A stretch of 64,000 nt of DNA. Source: PALSA-1004 sp963829085. GTDB taxonomy: Bacteria > Pseudomonadota > Gammaproteobacteria > Burkholderiales > SG8-41. The number at the start of each line of letters is the position of its first letter. Within the stretch, counting starts at the first letter, position 1. The notes under the pieces are model-generated. The model had not been told where the DNA came from. It saw nothing but the letters and a program-made list of their open reading frames with translations, and searched no databases. The stretch spans positions 124,001-188,000 of the forward strand of contig CAWHHJ010000004.1 of NCBI GenBank assembly GCA_963829085.1. Direction: 5' to 3'. Made by a program: the position numbers and the translations under genes. This document shows, one piece after another, positions 56,084 to 64,000 of the stretch.

Positions 56084-57067
56084 TCAAGATTCAGGTTTGG
56101 CTCCCGATTTGCGGATCACTCCCGCCCATTTGGCAATTTCGGTTTTAATGTATGCCGCGAATTCATCTGGCGCGTTGCCGACCGCATCGACGCCCTGCGC
56201 TATGAGCCGATCATTGACCTCCGGTGCTGCGAGCGCTTTTTTCGCTTCTGCATTGAGGCGCATGATGATTGGCCGCGGTGTGCGCGCCGGCGAGAGCAAC
56301 CCGTACCACGTGCTGGCTTCGTAACCCGGCAGGCCGGACTCGGCGACCGTCGGCAGTTCCGGCATTACTGCTGAACGCGATTTGCCGGTTACTGCGATCG
56401 CGCGCAATCGACCGGCCTTGATGGCTCCCATTGCTGACGGCGCAGTCGCAAATACCGTTTGCAGCCTGCCCGCAATCAAATCGTTTATGCCGGGACCAGC
56501 GCCTTTATATGGCACATGCGTAAGCGTCACGCCGGCCATCACGCTTAATAGTTCGCCGGCAAGATGCGTTGCGTTCCCGGTACCGGCCGAGGGATACATG
56601 ACTTGTCCGGGTCGCGCTTTGGCGAGCATGATGAGTTCCTGTACGTTTTTCGCCGGCACCGCCGGATTGACCGCAATGATCAATGGACTCGATGCGATCA
56701 GGCACACCGGCGCAAAATCTTTGATCGAGTCGTATGGCAGTTTGGGATACAGCGTCGCATTGATTGCCTGCGTGCTGCTCGTCATGATAAGTGTGTAGCC
56801 ATCAGGTGCGGCGTTAGCGACGATTTCCATGCCCACAATGGTGTTGGCGCCCGGCCGGTTGTCGACGACGATCGCCTGACCGAGATTTTTCGACATCTCT
56901 GCGCCGACCGTCCGTGACAGCAGGTCGTTGCCGCCGCCAGCCGCAAACGGTGATATCAGACGCAACGGATGCGATGGGAAATCGGCCGCGGCAGCAGTGA
57001 TCGAATAGGCGACGCCAACAAGCAAACACTCAGCGTAAGACGTCCAGCTTCGATACTGCCGGCTCAC
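56084..57067 (-). CDS. Bug/TctC-family periplasmic receptor (4)
   Basis: 327 residues. GTG 57067 overlaps the lactonase stop (GTGA). Signal peptide, then FPSHPLRLISPFAAGGGNDL, VVDNRPGANTIVGMEIV, LTHVPYKGAGPGINDLIAGR and EIAKWAGVIRKSGAKPES. The coupling to the lactonase gene is strong evidence of cotranscription. Confidence 0.93.
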   Translation of the reverse strand: MSRQYRSWTSYAECLLVGVAYSITAAAADFPSHPLRLISPFAAGGGNDLLSRTVGAEMSKNLGQAIVVDNRPGANTIVGMEIVANAAPDGYTLIMTSSTQAINATLYPKLPYDSIKDFAPVCLIASSPLIIAVNPAVPAKNVQELIMLAKARPGQVMYPSAGTGNATHLAGELLSVMAGVTLTHVPYKGAGPGINDLIAGRLQTVFATAPSAMGAIKAGRLRAIAVTGKSRSAVMPELPTVAESGLPGYEASTWYGLLSPARTPRPIIMRLNAEAKKALAAPEVNDRLIAQGVDAVGNAPDEFAAYIKTEIAKWAGVIRKSGAKPES

Positions 57068-58212
57068 GTTGCGTCCGGCAGACTGACGATGCCCATCCAG
57101 TACTGAGTGCGGTCCGCATGCTCGACGTCGTACTTGCGCACGAATCCGAGCTTTCCGTCGTCGCTTATTCTGAAAACCGTCAAGCTGGCGGGGATCCGCG
57201 TGACGGTCGCGCTGGTACGCGCGTCGATCGCTTTAATGCTCGCGGCAACGAGCAGCCGGCCGCTCGGGTCGATTGCGAACGTGCGCACATGAATCGAATG
57301 CGTGTCCGCATGTTGAATCAGCGTGGGCTCTCCGGTTGCCTGGTCCAGTGCATACACAGCGATGCTGTTTTCGCCCGCTGTATCATCGGCGCGATTGACT
57401 GAATAAACGAAGCGTCCATTCGGATGCACATGCACCGTGCCGGCGAGCTGGCGTCCATTTATGTTTTTACGATTTCGCAGCATGTCTCGCGCGTAAGCAG
57501 CCTGCGGCTCCATGCTGTCAGCGTACATGCGAAACATATTGAGCATGCTTTGCCGCTCGAGCGACACATACACCCACGGCTTATCGGGATGAAAGTCGAG
57601 GTGCCGTGGACCGAAGCCGTAGCCGCCGTTGGGCGCGACCACTGCGGGAACCGAAAACATACCATCGTTAAAACGAAACAGCCGCAGCGCGCCCGGATCC
57701 TCTGCCTTACCCTCGTGCGCGCTGTTGCCGCGATCGACCAGTATCGTCACGCGGTTGGATGGCGTCATCATTACCTGATGCGGATAGATCCCATAGTCGA
57801 GGTCTTCGGGCTGCTGTATTTCGCGACCGATGGTTCCATCAGCATTGATGCGATTGACCGTGATGCCGGTCTTCGGCAGATTGTGCGCGCTCAGCAGATA
57901 GTCGCCGGCAGGGTTTACGCAGATATGCACGGCACGCGCATACTGTTTCGCCGGTTCACCGTGGGGCGACAGCGCGCCGGTGATAGCGTCTACTGTGAAA
58001 GCACTGACGCGATTGAAGTCCGCTTTGAGACCGGCGCCGCGATTACTTGTTGCGACGTATAAATATTTGCGGGAAGGATGCGGCCACGCATATTGCACGT
58101 TCGCGAGCACCTTGATGGTCTCGCGCCTCACGAGTGACGCGCCTACGACATCCACTTCGTAACGCGTAAGCTCGTCGTCTACGGCGCTATACAGCGCCAG
58201 TTTTGCATTCAT
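57064..58212 (-). CDS. Seven-bladed beta-propeller lactonase family protein
   Basis: 382 residues in the 6-phosphogluconolactonase (Pgl, YbhE-like) family. Repeated blades such as YAWPHPSRKYLYVATSNRG, VCVNPAGDYLLSAHNLPKT-like HICVNPAGDYLLSAHN, PRHLDFHPDKPWVYVSLE, VHVHPNGRFVYSVNRAD and FAIDPSGRLLVAASIK. The gene family includes cytoplasmic and periplasmic members; no signal peptide is visible here. It might act on a sugar lactone or organic lactone. It is followed by a Bug receptor gene in the same operon. Confidence 0.87.
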   Translation of the reverse strand: MNAKLALYSAVDDELTRYEVDVVGASLVRRETIKVLANVQYAWPHPSRKYLYVATSNRGAGLKADFNRVSAFTVDAITGALSPHGEPAKQYARAVHICVNPAGDYLLSAHNLPKTGITVNRINADGTIGREIQQPEDLDYGIYPHQVMMTPSNRVTILVDRGNSAHEGKAEDPGALRLFRFNDGMFSVPAVVAPNGGYGFGPRHLDFHPDKPWVYVSLERQSMLNMFRMYADSMEPQAAYARDMLRNRKNINGRQLAGTVHVHPNGRFVYSVNRADDTAGENSIAVYALDQATGEPTLIQHADTHSIHVRTFAIDPSGRLLVAASIKAIDARTSATVTRIPASLTVFRISDDGKLGFVRKYDVEHADRTQYWMGIVSLPDAT

Positions 58213-58297
58213 GCGTTCGTGGCCCCAGGTTATGACGTTGGTGACGAAGTACCACTCATTCGGTCACGGTCACTGCGAGGCAGTCGAGTGCGCAGTT

Positions 58298-59410
58298 CTA
58301 GCGCACGTCAAGTCTCTTGGCTTCGAGGAACCGCATCAACTGTTCGGCGACCGCAACATTGTTGAGATCCGAGAACATGAAATGCGAATTGCCATACAAA
58401 CCCGCATCGGGAAGATGGAGCACGCTCGCGTTGCCGCCTTGCGCATTGAGCGCATCGACGAACATTCGCGATGTCACTACCTGCGCGCGGCGCCCGTCGG
58501 CGACCAGATCCGGTATCGGCTGCTTCGGTATGTTGTCGCCATAGACGACCTGAATGGGGATTTGTGCGAGCCGCGCAAACTCCGCCTCAGTCACCGGCGT
58601 CCCTGACGGCTGACTGCCTTTGAAGAGCGGGATGGCGGGCGGCACTTTGCCTTGCTGGAAGACGAAGCCCGGCTCGTACGCGACGATTCCTTTCACATGC
58701 GGTGAGCGCGCGCCGGCCAGCCATCCGAACAAACCCGATTGCGAATGTGTGACGACGATGGCGGGACCGATCTTGTCGAGCAGTGCGACGAGCGCGCCGC
58801 TGATAATTTCAGCATCATCCGATACGGTGGGAACGAGGTGCTGCATGAACTGGTCGACCGCTTTCATTGGAAACTGCTGCACTGGAAATACATCAGGATA
58901 TTTCGGGCCCAGCCGCCAGCGGGACCATGCGTATTGAACGCCGGCTTGTCCGGTTTGATTCGCCACGACCGGCTTGCCGGCGAGCGTGCCGAACGGCCCA
59001 TTGAAACTCGGATAGCCTGCGCGCCCGCGTCGCGGAAAATCGACAATGTAGACCGGAAAGCCGTGCCGCAGCATGAGCGTCTGATATCCCTCGCGCCCAT
59101 CGGGCGTCGTTTCCCAAACACGCCCGGTGCCGCTGCCGCCATGCACGAGTATCAGCGGATACTTGCGCGCGTTCACCGGAATCTGGTACTGGACGTACAT
59201 CTGATCGATCCAGAACGTTTGTCCTTCGTCAGTGCCGGCCGGTGACTTGGTCGGATCGTAAGTGCCTGCTGCCTGCACTTTCCTGCCGCCGACGAAAAAG
59301 CTTCCCTGCTCGGCAACCGACAGTGATCCAGAGGGCACGCCAGCGCATCCGCTCCCCATCATTGCTGCGAGAATTGCGACGGACGTGGCCAATTGGCGAT
59401 TGATGAACAT
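58298..59410 (-). CDS. Exported alpha/beta hydrolase (possible lipoprotein)
   Basis: 370 residues. GGAGGA upstream of ATG 59410. The signal segment ends MMGSGCAG, so Cys22 could be acylated, though Gly at -3 is unusual for a lipobox. The hydrolase core is LILVHGGSGTGR (oxyanion), VVTHSQSGLFGWLAG (nucleophile Ser) and the C-terminal GNSHFMFSDLNN (likely His). Closest general relation is to secreted esterases and bacterial hydrolases of unknown substrate. Confidence 0.85.
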   Translation of the reverse strand: MFINRQLATSVAILAAMMGSGCAGVPSGSLSVAEQGSFFVGGRKVQAAGTYDPTKSPAGTDEGQTFWIDQMYVQYQIPVNARKYPLILVHGGSGTGRVWETTPDGREGYQTLMLRHGFPVYIVDFPRRGRAGYPSFNGPFGTLAGKPVVANQTGQAGVQYAWSRWRLGPKYPDVFPVQQFPMKAVDQFMQHLVPTVSDDAEIISGALVALLDKIGPAIVVTHSQSGLFGWLAGARSPHVKGIVAYEPGFVFQQGKVPPAIPLFKGSQPSGTPVTEAEFARLAQIPIQVVYGDNIPKQPIPDLVADGRRAQVVTSRMFVDALNAQGGNASVLHLPDAGLYGNSHFMFSDLNNVAVAEQLMRFLEAKRLDVR

Positions 59411-59538
59411 GAAGATTCCTCCTGTATCAAGCTAATGACTTTACATTAAGCACATCGCCTCCCGTCAACAAGCATGACACTTGCTGACAGTCATCCTTCG
59501 ACTGCGATCATTCGCGACGAACGTGCGACACTGCCGAA

Positions 59539-60750
59539 TTAATTCGCTGCGATGACGATTTGATGATCGATGAGTTCACTGATCTGTGCATCCGTATAGC
59601 CGGCCTCAGCAAGTATGGATCGCGTGTGCTCGCCCATTTTCGGCGGTTGATAGCGCAGTTCCGGCTTGCGTCCGCCCATATCAAGCGGAATTCCCGGAAT
59701 CCTTGCGACACGACCGGTCGGTAACTGCACGTCCAGCAGGCGCCCGCTTTCATTCAGGTGCCGATCGTCAAAGAGATCTCCAGGTGTCGCCAGGGGACCA
59801 AACGGAATTTTCAGATCTTCGAGTTTTGCAATTAGCGACTCGAACGTTTCAGCCGCGAACTTGGCAGTCACAATCGGCATGATCTTCGCCCGGGCCTGCG
59901 CTCGCTGCGGATTCGATTTCAGTGCGGGATCGTCGAGCAAATGCTCGACATCAAAACCGCCGCAGAACGCGCGCCAGTGATTGTCGCTCGTGATGCCGAC
60001 GAATACGGTCTTGCCGTCCGATGTCTGGAACGGATCGTAAACCGCCCATGAGCTAGCCTTCTCGGGCATCGGGGGCGGCGCCTTTCCAGTCAACGCCTGC
60101 TGGCCCATGTGCTGCGCGACCAGGAAAGCCGTTGACTCGAACAGCGCGCTATTGACGAGCTGGCCGCGTCCGGTACGCTCGCGCTCACGCAGTGCCGCCA
60201 GTATGCCAAGTGCGCCGAACATGCCGCCCATGATGTCCACGACGGAAGAACCGGCGCGCAATGGCATGCCGCGCGGTCCGGTCATATACGCAAGGCCGCC
60301 CATGAACTGGACGATTTCGTCGAGCGCCGCGCGCTTTTCGTAGGGTCCGGAAAGGAACCCCTTCAAGCTGCAATAGACCAGCTTCGGATAATCGATGCAC
60401 AGCGTTGCGTAGCCGAGGCCGAGACGTTCCATCGTGCCGTGCGCGAAATTTTCGATTAGCGCGTCGGCGCCGGCGAGCAAGCGATTCATCACCGACTTGC
60501 CGGTTTCGGTTTTGATATCGATCGATATGCTTCGCTTGTTGCGGTTGAAAACCGGAAACAGCGCTGAACCGAATCCGACGTTGGCGCGCGTGCGGTCGCC
60601 TTCGAGCGGCTCAACCTTGATTACATCGGCGCCCAGATCCGCCAGCACCATGGAGCACGACGGTCCCATAACGGTATGTCCCATCTCCAATATGCGAATG
60701 CCGGAGAGTGAGAGGTGTTCATCCGATTGCCGGGCCGAACCGCTTTGCAT
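59539..60750 (-). CDS. CaiB/BaiF family CoA-transferase (class III)
   Basis: 403 residues. Moves CoA between carboxylic acids through a catalytic Asp, probably Asp172 in SSVVDIMGGMFGALG. N-terminal RILEMGHTVMGPSCSMVLAD and DVIKVEPLEGD, and SLKGFLSGPYEKRAALDEI are conserved family blocks. It is the third gene of a Bug/lyase/CoA-transferase operon, 28 bases after the lyase gene ends. The CoA donor and acceptor are unknown. Confidence 0.92.
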   Translation of the reverse strand: MQSGSARQSDEHLSLSGIRILEMGHTVMGPSCSMVLADLGADVIKVEPLEGDRTRANVGFGSALFPVFNRNKRSISIDIKTETGKSVMNRLLAGADALIENFAHGTMERLGLGYATLCIDYPKLVYCSLKGFLSGPYEKRAALDEIVQFMGGLAYMTGPRGMPLRAGSSVVDIMGGMFGALGILAALRERERTGRGQLVNSALFESTAFLVAQHMGQQALTGKAPPPMPEKASSWAVYDPFQTSDGKTVFVGITSDNHWRAFCGGFDVEHLLDDPALKSNPQRAQARAKIMPIVTAKFAAETFESLIAKLEDLKIPFGPLATPGDLFDDRHLNESGRLLDVQLPTGRVARIPGIPLDMGGRKPELRYQPPKMGEHTRSILAEAGYTDAQISELIDHQIVIAAN

Positions 60751-60778
60751 GCGAAGTCCTTTTTGTTTGTATGACGGA

Positions 60779-61735
60779 TCAGTGTGCCGCTGCGCGCAGC
60801 TTGTTCAGGGTGCCGCCGCGCATGACCGAGCCGGGCAGTGGATGTCCAACGATGTCTTCGGCGAGCCGCGCGCAGTCGGTCAGACGTTCAAGATCGATGC
60901 CGGTGCGTATGCCCATCTCTTCGCACATGAACACCAGGTCCTCGGTGCATACATTGCCGGCGGCCGCTTTGTGTCCTGCGAAAGGACAACCGCCAAGCCC
61001 GGCGACCGATGCATCGTAACGGTCGACGCCCATCTCAAGTCCTGCGTATGCATTTGCAATCGCCATGCCGCGCGTATCGTGCAAGTGAAGACTCAATTTG
61101 AGATCAGGATAGCGTTCACGCACGGCGCCGATCACGCGCTTGATCGAGCGTGGGGTCGCCCACGCCATCGTGTCGGCGAACGAAACAATTTTGATCTCGA
61201 TGTCGTGTTCCGCGGCAATCGCAAAGATCTCGTCCACCATGGCCACGACTTTCCGCGGATCGATATCGCCCTCGAAATTGCAGCCGAATGCAGCCATGAC
61301 GGACGCGCGCTCAACAGGGATCGCGTGCTCCTTGTACATATCGAGCACTCGATGGTTGTACGCGACCTGTTCGGCATGCGACTTGTTCTGGTTGCGCTTG
61401 AGGAATTTCTCAGACGGGCATAACGAAATCTTGCCTTCGATCTTGAGGCGCCCCGCTGCCATCGCGCGCTCGAGACCCTTCTCGTTCAGCCATAGGGCGG
61501 TGTAATCGACACCGGACTTCGGTTTGATTCCTTTAACGACCTCTTCAGCGTCCGCCATGCCCGGAACGCGCTTCGGATTGACGAATGAGACGATCTGCAT
61601 GTGCTTCAATCCCGTTTCTGATAACGCGTCGATGAGCTCGACCTTGCGCTGAGTAGCAATGGATCCGCTCTCGATCTGAAATCCTTCACGGGGCCCTTCT
61701 TCATTGATCGCGACGGCGACCGGCTTATCCGACAT
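60779..61735 (-). CDS. Hydroxymethylglutaryl-CoA lyase family protein
   Basis: 318 residues. HMG-CoA lyase-like TIM barrel: GPREGFQ N-terminal active-site loop, HLHDTRGMAIANAYAGLE with the metal His pair, and the signature ASVAGLGGCPFAGHKAAAGN with the catalytic cysteine. AGGAGA precedes ATG 61735. These enzymes cleave HMG-CoA to acetoacetate and acetyl-CoA, but many bacterial members act on other beta-hydroxyacyl-CoA compounds. It lies between a Bug receptor gene and a CoA-transferase gene. Confidence 0.92.
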   Translation of the reverse strand: MSDKPVAVAINEEGPREGFQIESGSIATQRKVELIDALSETGLKHMQIVSFVNPKRVPGMADAEEVVKGIKPKSGVDYTALWLNEKGLERAMAAGRLKIEGKISLCPSEKFLKRNQNKSHAEQVAYNHRVLDMYKEHAIPVERASVMAAFGCNFEGDIDPRKVVAMVDEIFAIAAEHDIEIKIVSFADTMAWATPRSIKRVIGAVRERYPDLKLSLHLHDTRGMAIANAYAGLEMGVDRYDASVAGLGGCPFAGHKAAAGNVCTEDLVFMCEEMGIRTGIDLERLTDCARLAEDIVGHPLPGSVMRGGTLNKLRAAAH

Positions 61736-61762
61736 TGAAGTCTCCTGAATGTGCTCTTATGT

Positions 61763-62733
61763 TTATTCGAGCGTGATGTTTGCCTGCTTGATGACGCGCG
61801 CCCATTTCGTTACTTCGGTGCGCAGAAACGCCGCGAACTCTTCCGGCGTGGTGGGCGTGATATCGCCGCCCTCCGAGAGCAGCAACTTGCGCACTTCCGG
61901 CTGTCCGAGAATCGAAACGATGTCGCGGTTTAACCGGAGCACCACCTCGCGCGGCACTTTTGCGGGCGCAAGCATGCCATGCCACGACTCGACATCGAAT
62001 CCCGGGATGGCTGCCTCGGCGACGGTTGGTACGTCGGGCAGCATACGTGCACGCTGGGTGCCGGTGGTCGCGAGTGCTTTGATTTTGCCTTCTTTCATGA
62101 ACTGCGCCGCTGAAGCGAGCGAAGTTGCAAGATAGGTGATCCTGCCGCCGAGAAGGTCGATCATTGCGGGCGCAGCACCCTTATAAGGGACGTGGACAAT
62201 ATTGATTCCGGCAGCCTGATTGAAGAGCTCGCCACTTAAATGGCCGCCGCTGCCGATGCCTGCTGACGCAAAACTCATGGAGCCCGGATTCTTTTTAGCA
62301 GCAGCTACCAGATCTTTGACCGATGTAATCGGCGACGCCGGCATTGACGACCATAACCTGTGGCGCCCGCATGAGCAGCGTGATGGGCGAAAAATCGCGT
62401 ATGGGGTCGTAGCTGTTCCTCGCACGCATCGCGGGACCGATGGCCAAGTTATTCGTTTGTCCAAGCCAGATCGTGTAGCCGTCCGGCGGCGCCTTGGCAG
62501 CGAGTTCCGCACCAAGCGCACCGCCGGCGCCCGCCCGATTATCTACAACCACTTGCTGGCCGAGTTTTTCGGATAAGCGAGGCGCGATAATGCGCGCATA
62601 TATGTCCGTGCTGCCGCCGGGTGGAAATGGAACGATAAAACGTATCGGCCGCGCCGGATAAGTTTGCGCGTGCGTGGTCTGCGCGATAGCCAACGAGCGA
62701 TTGGACGGCTGTCAGCAAGACGACCGTTAACAT
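61763..62733 (-). CDS. Bug/TctC-family periplasmic receptor (5), two frameshifts
   Basis: Signal start at ATG 62733 (MLTVVLLTAVQSL). One extra base near 62690-62710 leads to the frame reading AQTYPARPIRFIVPFPPGGS and DNRAGAGGALGAELAAK. Another near 62330-62345 leads to PITSVKDLVAAAKKNPGSMS, then HLSGELFNQAAGINIVHVPY and the C-terminal EVTKWARVIKQANITLE. Joined it is about 323 residues, as usual. It is the first gene of the operon, 27 bases before the HMG-CoA lyase-like gene. Confidence 0.85.
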
Positions 62734-62871
62734 GGATGAATGGTACAGCGTCACGCGTGCGGCTCCGATTTCATGTTTCTTTGTGCTGCTGCGATAGTCG
62801 TGGATTACTATGCGTATTATGAACTATGACCTATCGGTATTCGCCGGCCTCGCTATACGAGGAAGTGTGTG

Positions 62872-63861
62872 ATGTCGCGCACAGAGAATGACCAGCCCTG
62901 TTTTTCGGGATGGATTGTTCTCGTACTTGCAGCGGGTGCCGTCACGCCACCTGCTTTTTCGCAGTCTTATCCGGCGAAGCCGGTGCGCCTTATCGCGCCC
63001 TATCCGCCCGGCGGCGGCAACGATACGATGGCGCGTGCGATCGGCGCGAAACTTACCGAAGCGTGGAACCAGCAGGTGATCATCGATAATCGCGCAGGCG
63101 CAAACGGCATCGTCGCATGTGAAATCGTTGCGAGCTCGCCGGCCGACGGCTACACACTCTTGATGGCGAACGTCGGCACGAACGCAATAAATCCCGGGCT
63201 TTACAAAAAGCTCCCGTACCATCCGGTGGACAGCTTCGCACCGGTGTCGCAGTTGGGCGTGGCGCCGAATATTCTCGTGGTCAATCCGGCAACACCCGCA
63301 ACAACTGTAGCCGAGCTCGTAGCGCTCGCCAAAGCGCGGCCCAGTAAGCTCACGTATGGATCAAACGGCATCGGCAGCTCGCAGCATCTGGCAGGCGTCA
63401 TGTTTGGCACCACGTTCGGCATTGATATCGTGCATGTTCCATACAAGGGCACAGGTCCCGCCATCGTTGATCTTATCGGCGGCCAGATAGCGATGAGCTT
63501 TGCCAACGCCCTCGCGGTGGTTCCTCACTTCAAATCGAATCGCCTGCGGGCGATCGCGGTGACCAGCCCCACGCGATCGTCATCAATGCCGAATCTGCCG
63601 GCGATCGCAGAAGCGGCGCCCGGATTCAGCGCGACTTCATGGTGGGGAATCGTCGCACCTGCCCATACCCCGGCTCCGATCGTTGCTGCCATCAACCGCG
63701 AGATCGTTCGGGCGTTGTCGACCGCGTCTATGAAGGAACAGCTCGATCGGCAAGGCGTCGAAGCGCGTTCGAACTCGCCCGCTGAATTCAAAGCGTTCAT
63801 GCAATCGGAGCTCGTGAAGTGGGCGAAGGTGGTTAAGGATTCAGGCGCCACCGCCGAATAG
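62872..63861 (+). CDS. Bug/TctC-family periplasmic receptor (6)
   Basis: 329 residues from ATG 62872 (GTG at 62869 is an alternative). Signal peptide ending at PPAFSQSYP, then PVRLIAPYPPGGGNDTMARA, VIIDNRAGANGIVACEIV, IVHVPYKGTGPAIVDLIGGQ and ELVKWAKVVKDSGATAE. It is divergent from Bug (5) across about 140 bases and precedes a VOC-family gene on the same strand. Confidence 0.93.
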   Translation: MSRTENDQPCFSGWIVLVLAAGAVTPPAFSQSYPAKPVRLIAPYPPGGGNDTMARAIGAKLTEAWNQQVIIDNRAGANGIVACEIVASSPADGYTLLMANVGTNAINPGLYKKLPYHPVDSFAPVSQLGVAPNILVVNPATPATTVAELVALAKARPSKLTYGSNGIGSSQHLAGVMFGTTFGIDIVHVPYKGTGPAIVDLIGGQIAMSFANALAVVPHFKSNRLRAIAVTSPTRSSSMPNLPAIAEAAPGFSATSWWGIVAPAHTPAPIVAAINREIVRALSTASMKEQLDRQGVEARSNSPAEFKAFMQSELVKWAKVVKDSGATAE

Positions 63862-63910
63862 GCGCCCCATAGAATGCCAGACCGTTCGAAGTTTGAATGC
63901 TCGCCGGCTA

Positions 63911-63936
63911 CCCCGCAATGAAGTAGGATTGCGGGG
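63911..63936 (+). promoter_or_regulatory. Intercistronic hairpin before the VOC gene
   Basis: CCCCGCAAT (63911-63919), an 8-base loop, ATTGCGGGG (63928-63936): a perfect 9-bp stem without a T run, located between the Bug stop and the VOC gene's Shine-Dalgarno. It probably stabilises the upstream mRNA or attenuates read-through. Confidence 0.55.
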
Positions 63937-63955
63937 TCCACCAAAGGAGGTCTCC

Positions 63956-64000
63956 ATGGCTCAGACATTGTTTCATTTTTCGTTTGCGGTGAACGATCTC
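63956..64000 (+). CDS. VOC (glyoxalase/extradiol dioxygenase) superfamily protein, N-terminal fragment
   Basis: AAAGGAGG lies just upstream of ATG 63956. The 15 visible residues, MAQTLFHFSFAVNDL, match the first strand of VOC proteins, where the histidine is a metal ligand and the V-x-D-L follows. The rest is outside the window, so the subfamily is undetermined. Confidence 0.6.
   Translation, partial: MAQTLFHFSFAVNDL

Noticed and set aside
1..64000. CRISPR arrays, tRNA and rRNA genes, prophage or insertion sequence transposases
   Set aside because: None seen on reading both strands; the only mobile candidate is the DUF559 unit.

Overview
The window looks like a chromosome piece from an uncultured, free-living betaproteobacterium, most likely of the order Burkholderiales. 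The reasons are betaproteobacterial housekeeping genes (dnaE, metG, apbC, typA, folA, rhlE), six full-length periplasmic Bug/TctC receptors plus one remnant (an expansion typical of Bordetella and Cupriavidus relatives), two PEP-CTERM proteins, and moderately high GC. No rRNA, tRNA, phage, transposase or CRISPR array was seen.

Layout. 1-7 kb: thyA 3' end, folA, a PLP basic amino acid decarboxylase, apbC and metG; metG is interrupted by a small DUF559 endonuclease unit bounded by inverted and direct repeats. 7-19 kb: exported M20 peptidase, MR/MLE enzyme, NitT-like binding protein, acylphosphatase, GST, dnaE, DUF4124 and GumN proteins, a hydrolase and the first Bug receptor. 19-26 kb: aspartate/glutamate island (cupin, Asp/Glu racemase, aspA, gltIJKL). 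26-35 kb: argE and a dpp-type peptide ABC operon with two tandem binding proteins. 35-42 kb: Tat-exported TPP enzyme, hydrolase, cold-shock protein, cytochrome c, flavin disulfide reductase, rhlE. 42-50 kb: dioxygenase-Bug and amidase-Bug pairs, AsmA-like protein, a 42-residue basic protein, two PEP-CTERM proteins, a Bug remnant. 50-64 kb: DUF1111 dihaem protein, typA, EamA exporter, sufU-like scaffold, lactonase-Bug pair, lipoprotein-like hydrolase, a Bug/HMG-CoA lyase-like/CoA-transferase operon, a last Bug and the start of a VOC gene.

How the genes work together. The region is mainly about taking up and breaking down small organic acids and amino acids: Bug receptors sit beside single catabolic enzymes, the Glt system sits beside aspartase and a racemase, and the Dpp system supplies peptides.

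Data caveat. Twelve otherwise convincing genes, including dnaE, apbC and metG, are split by frameshifts. Every shift I could resolve clearly corresponds to an extra base, which points to insertion-biased sequencing error rather than decay. The repeat-bounded DUF559 unit inside metG is real structure beyond simple indels and is the most unusual feature of the window.
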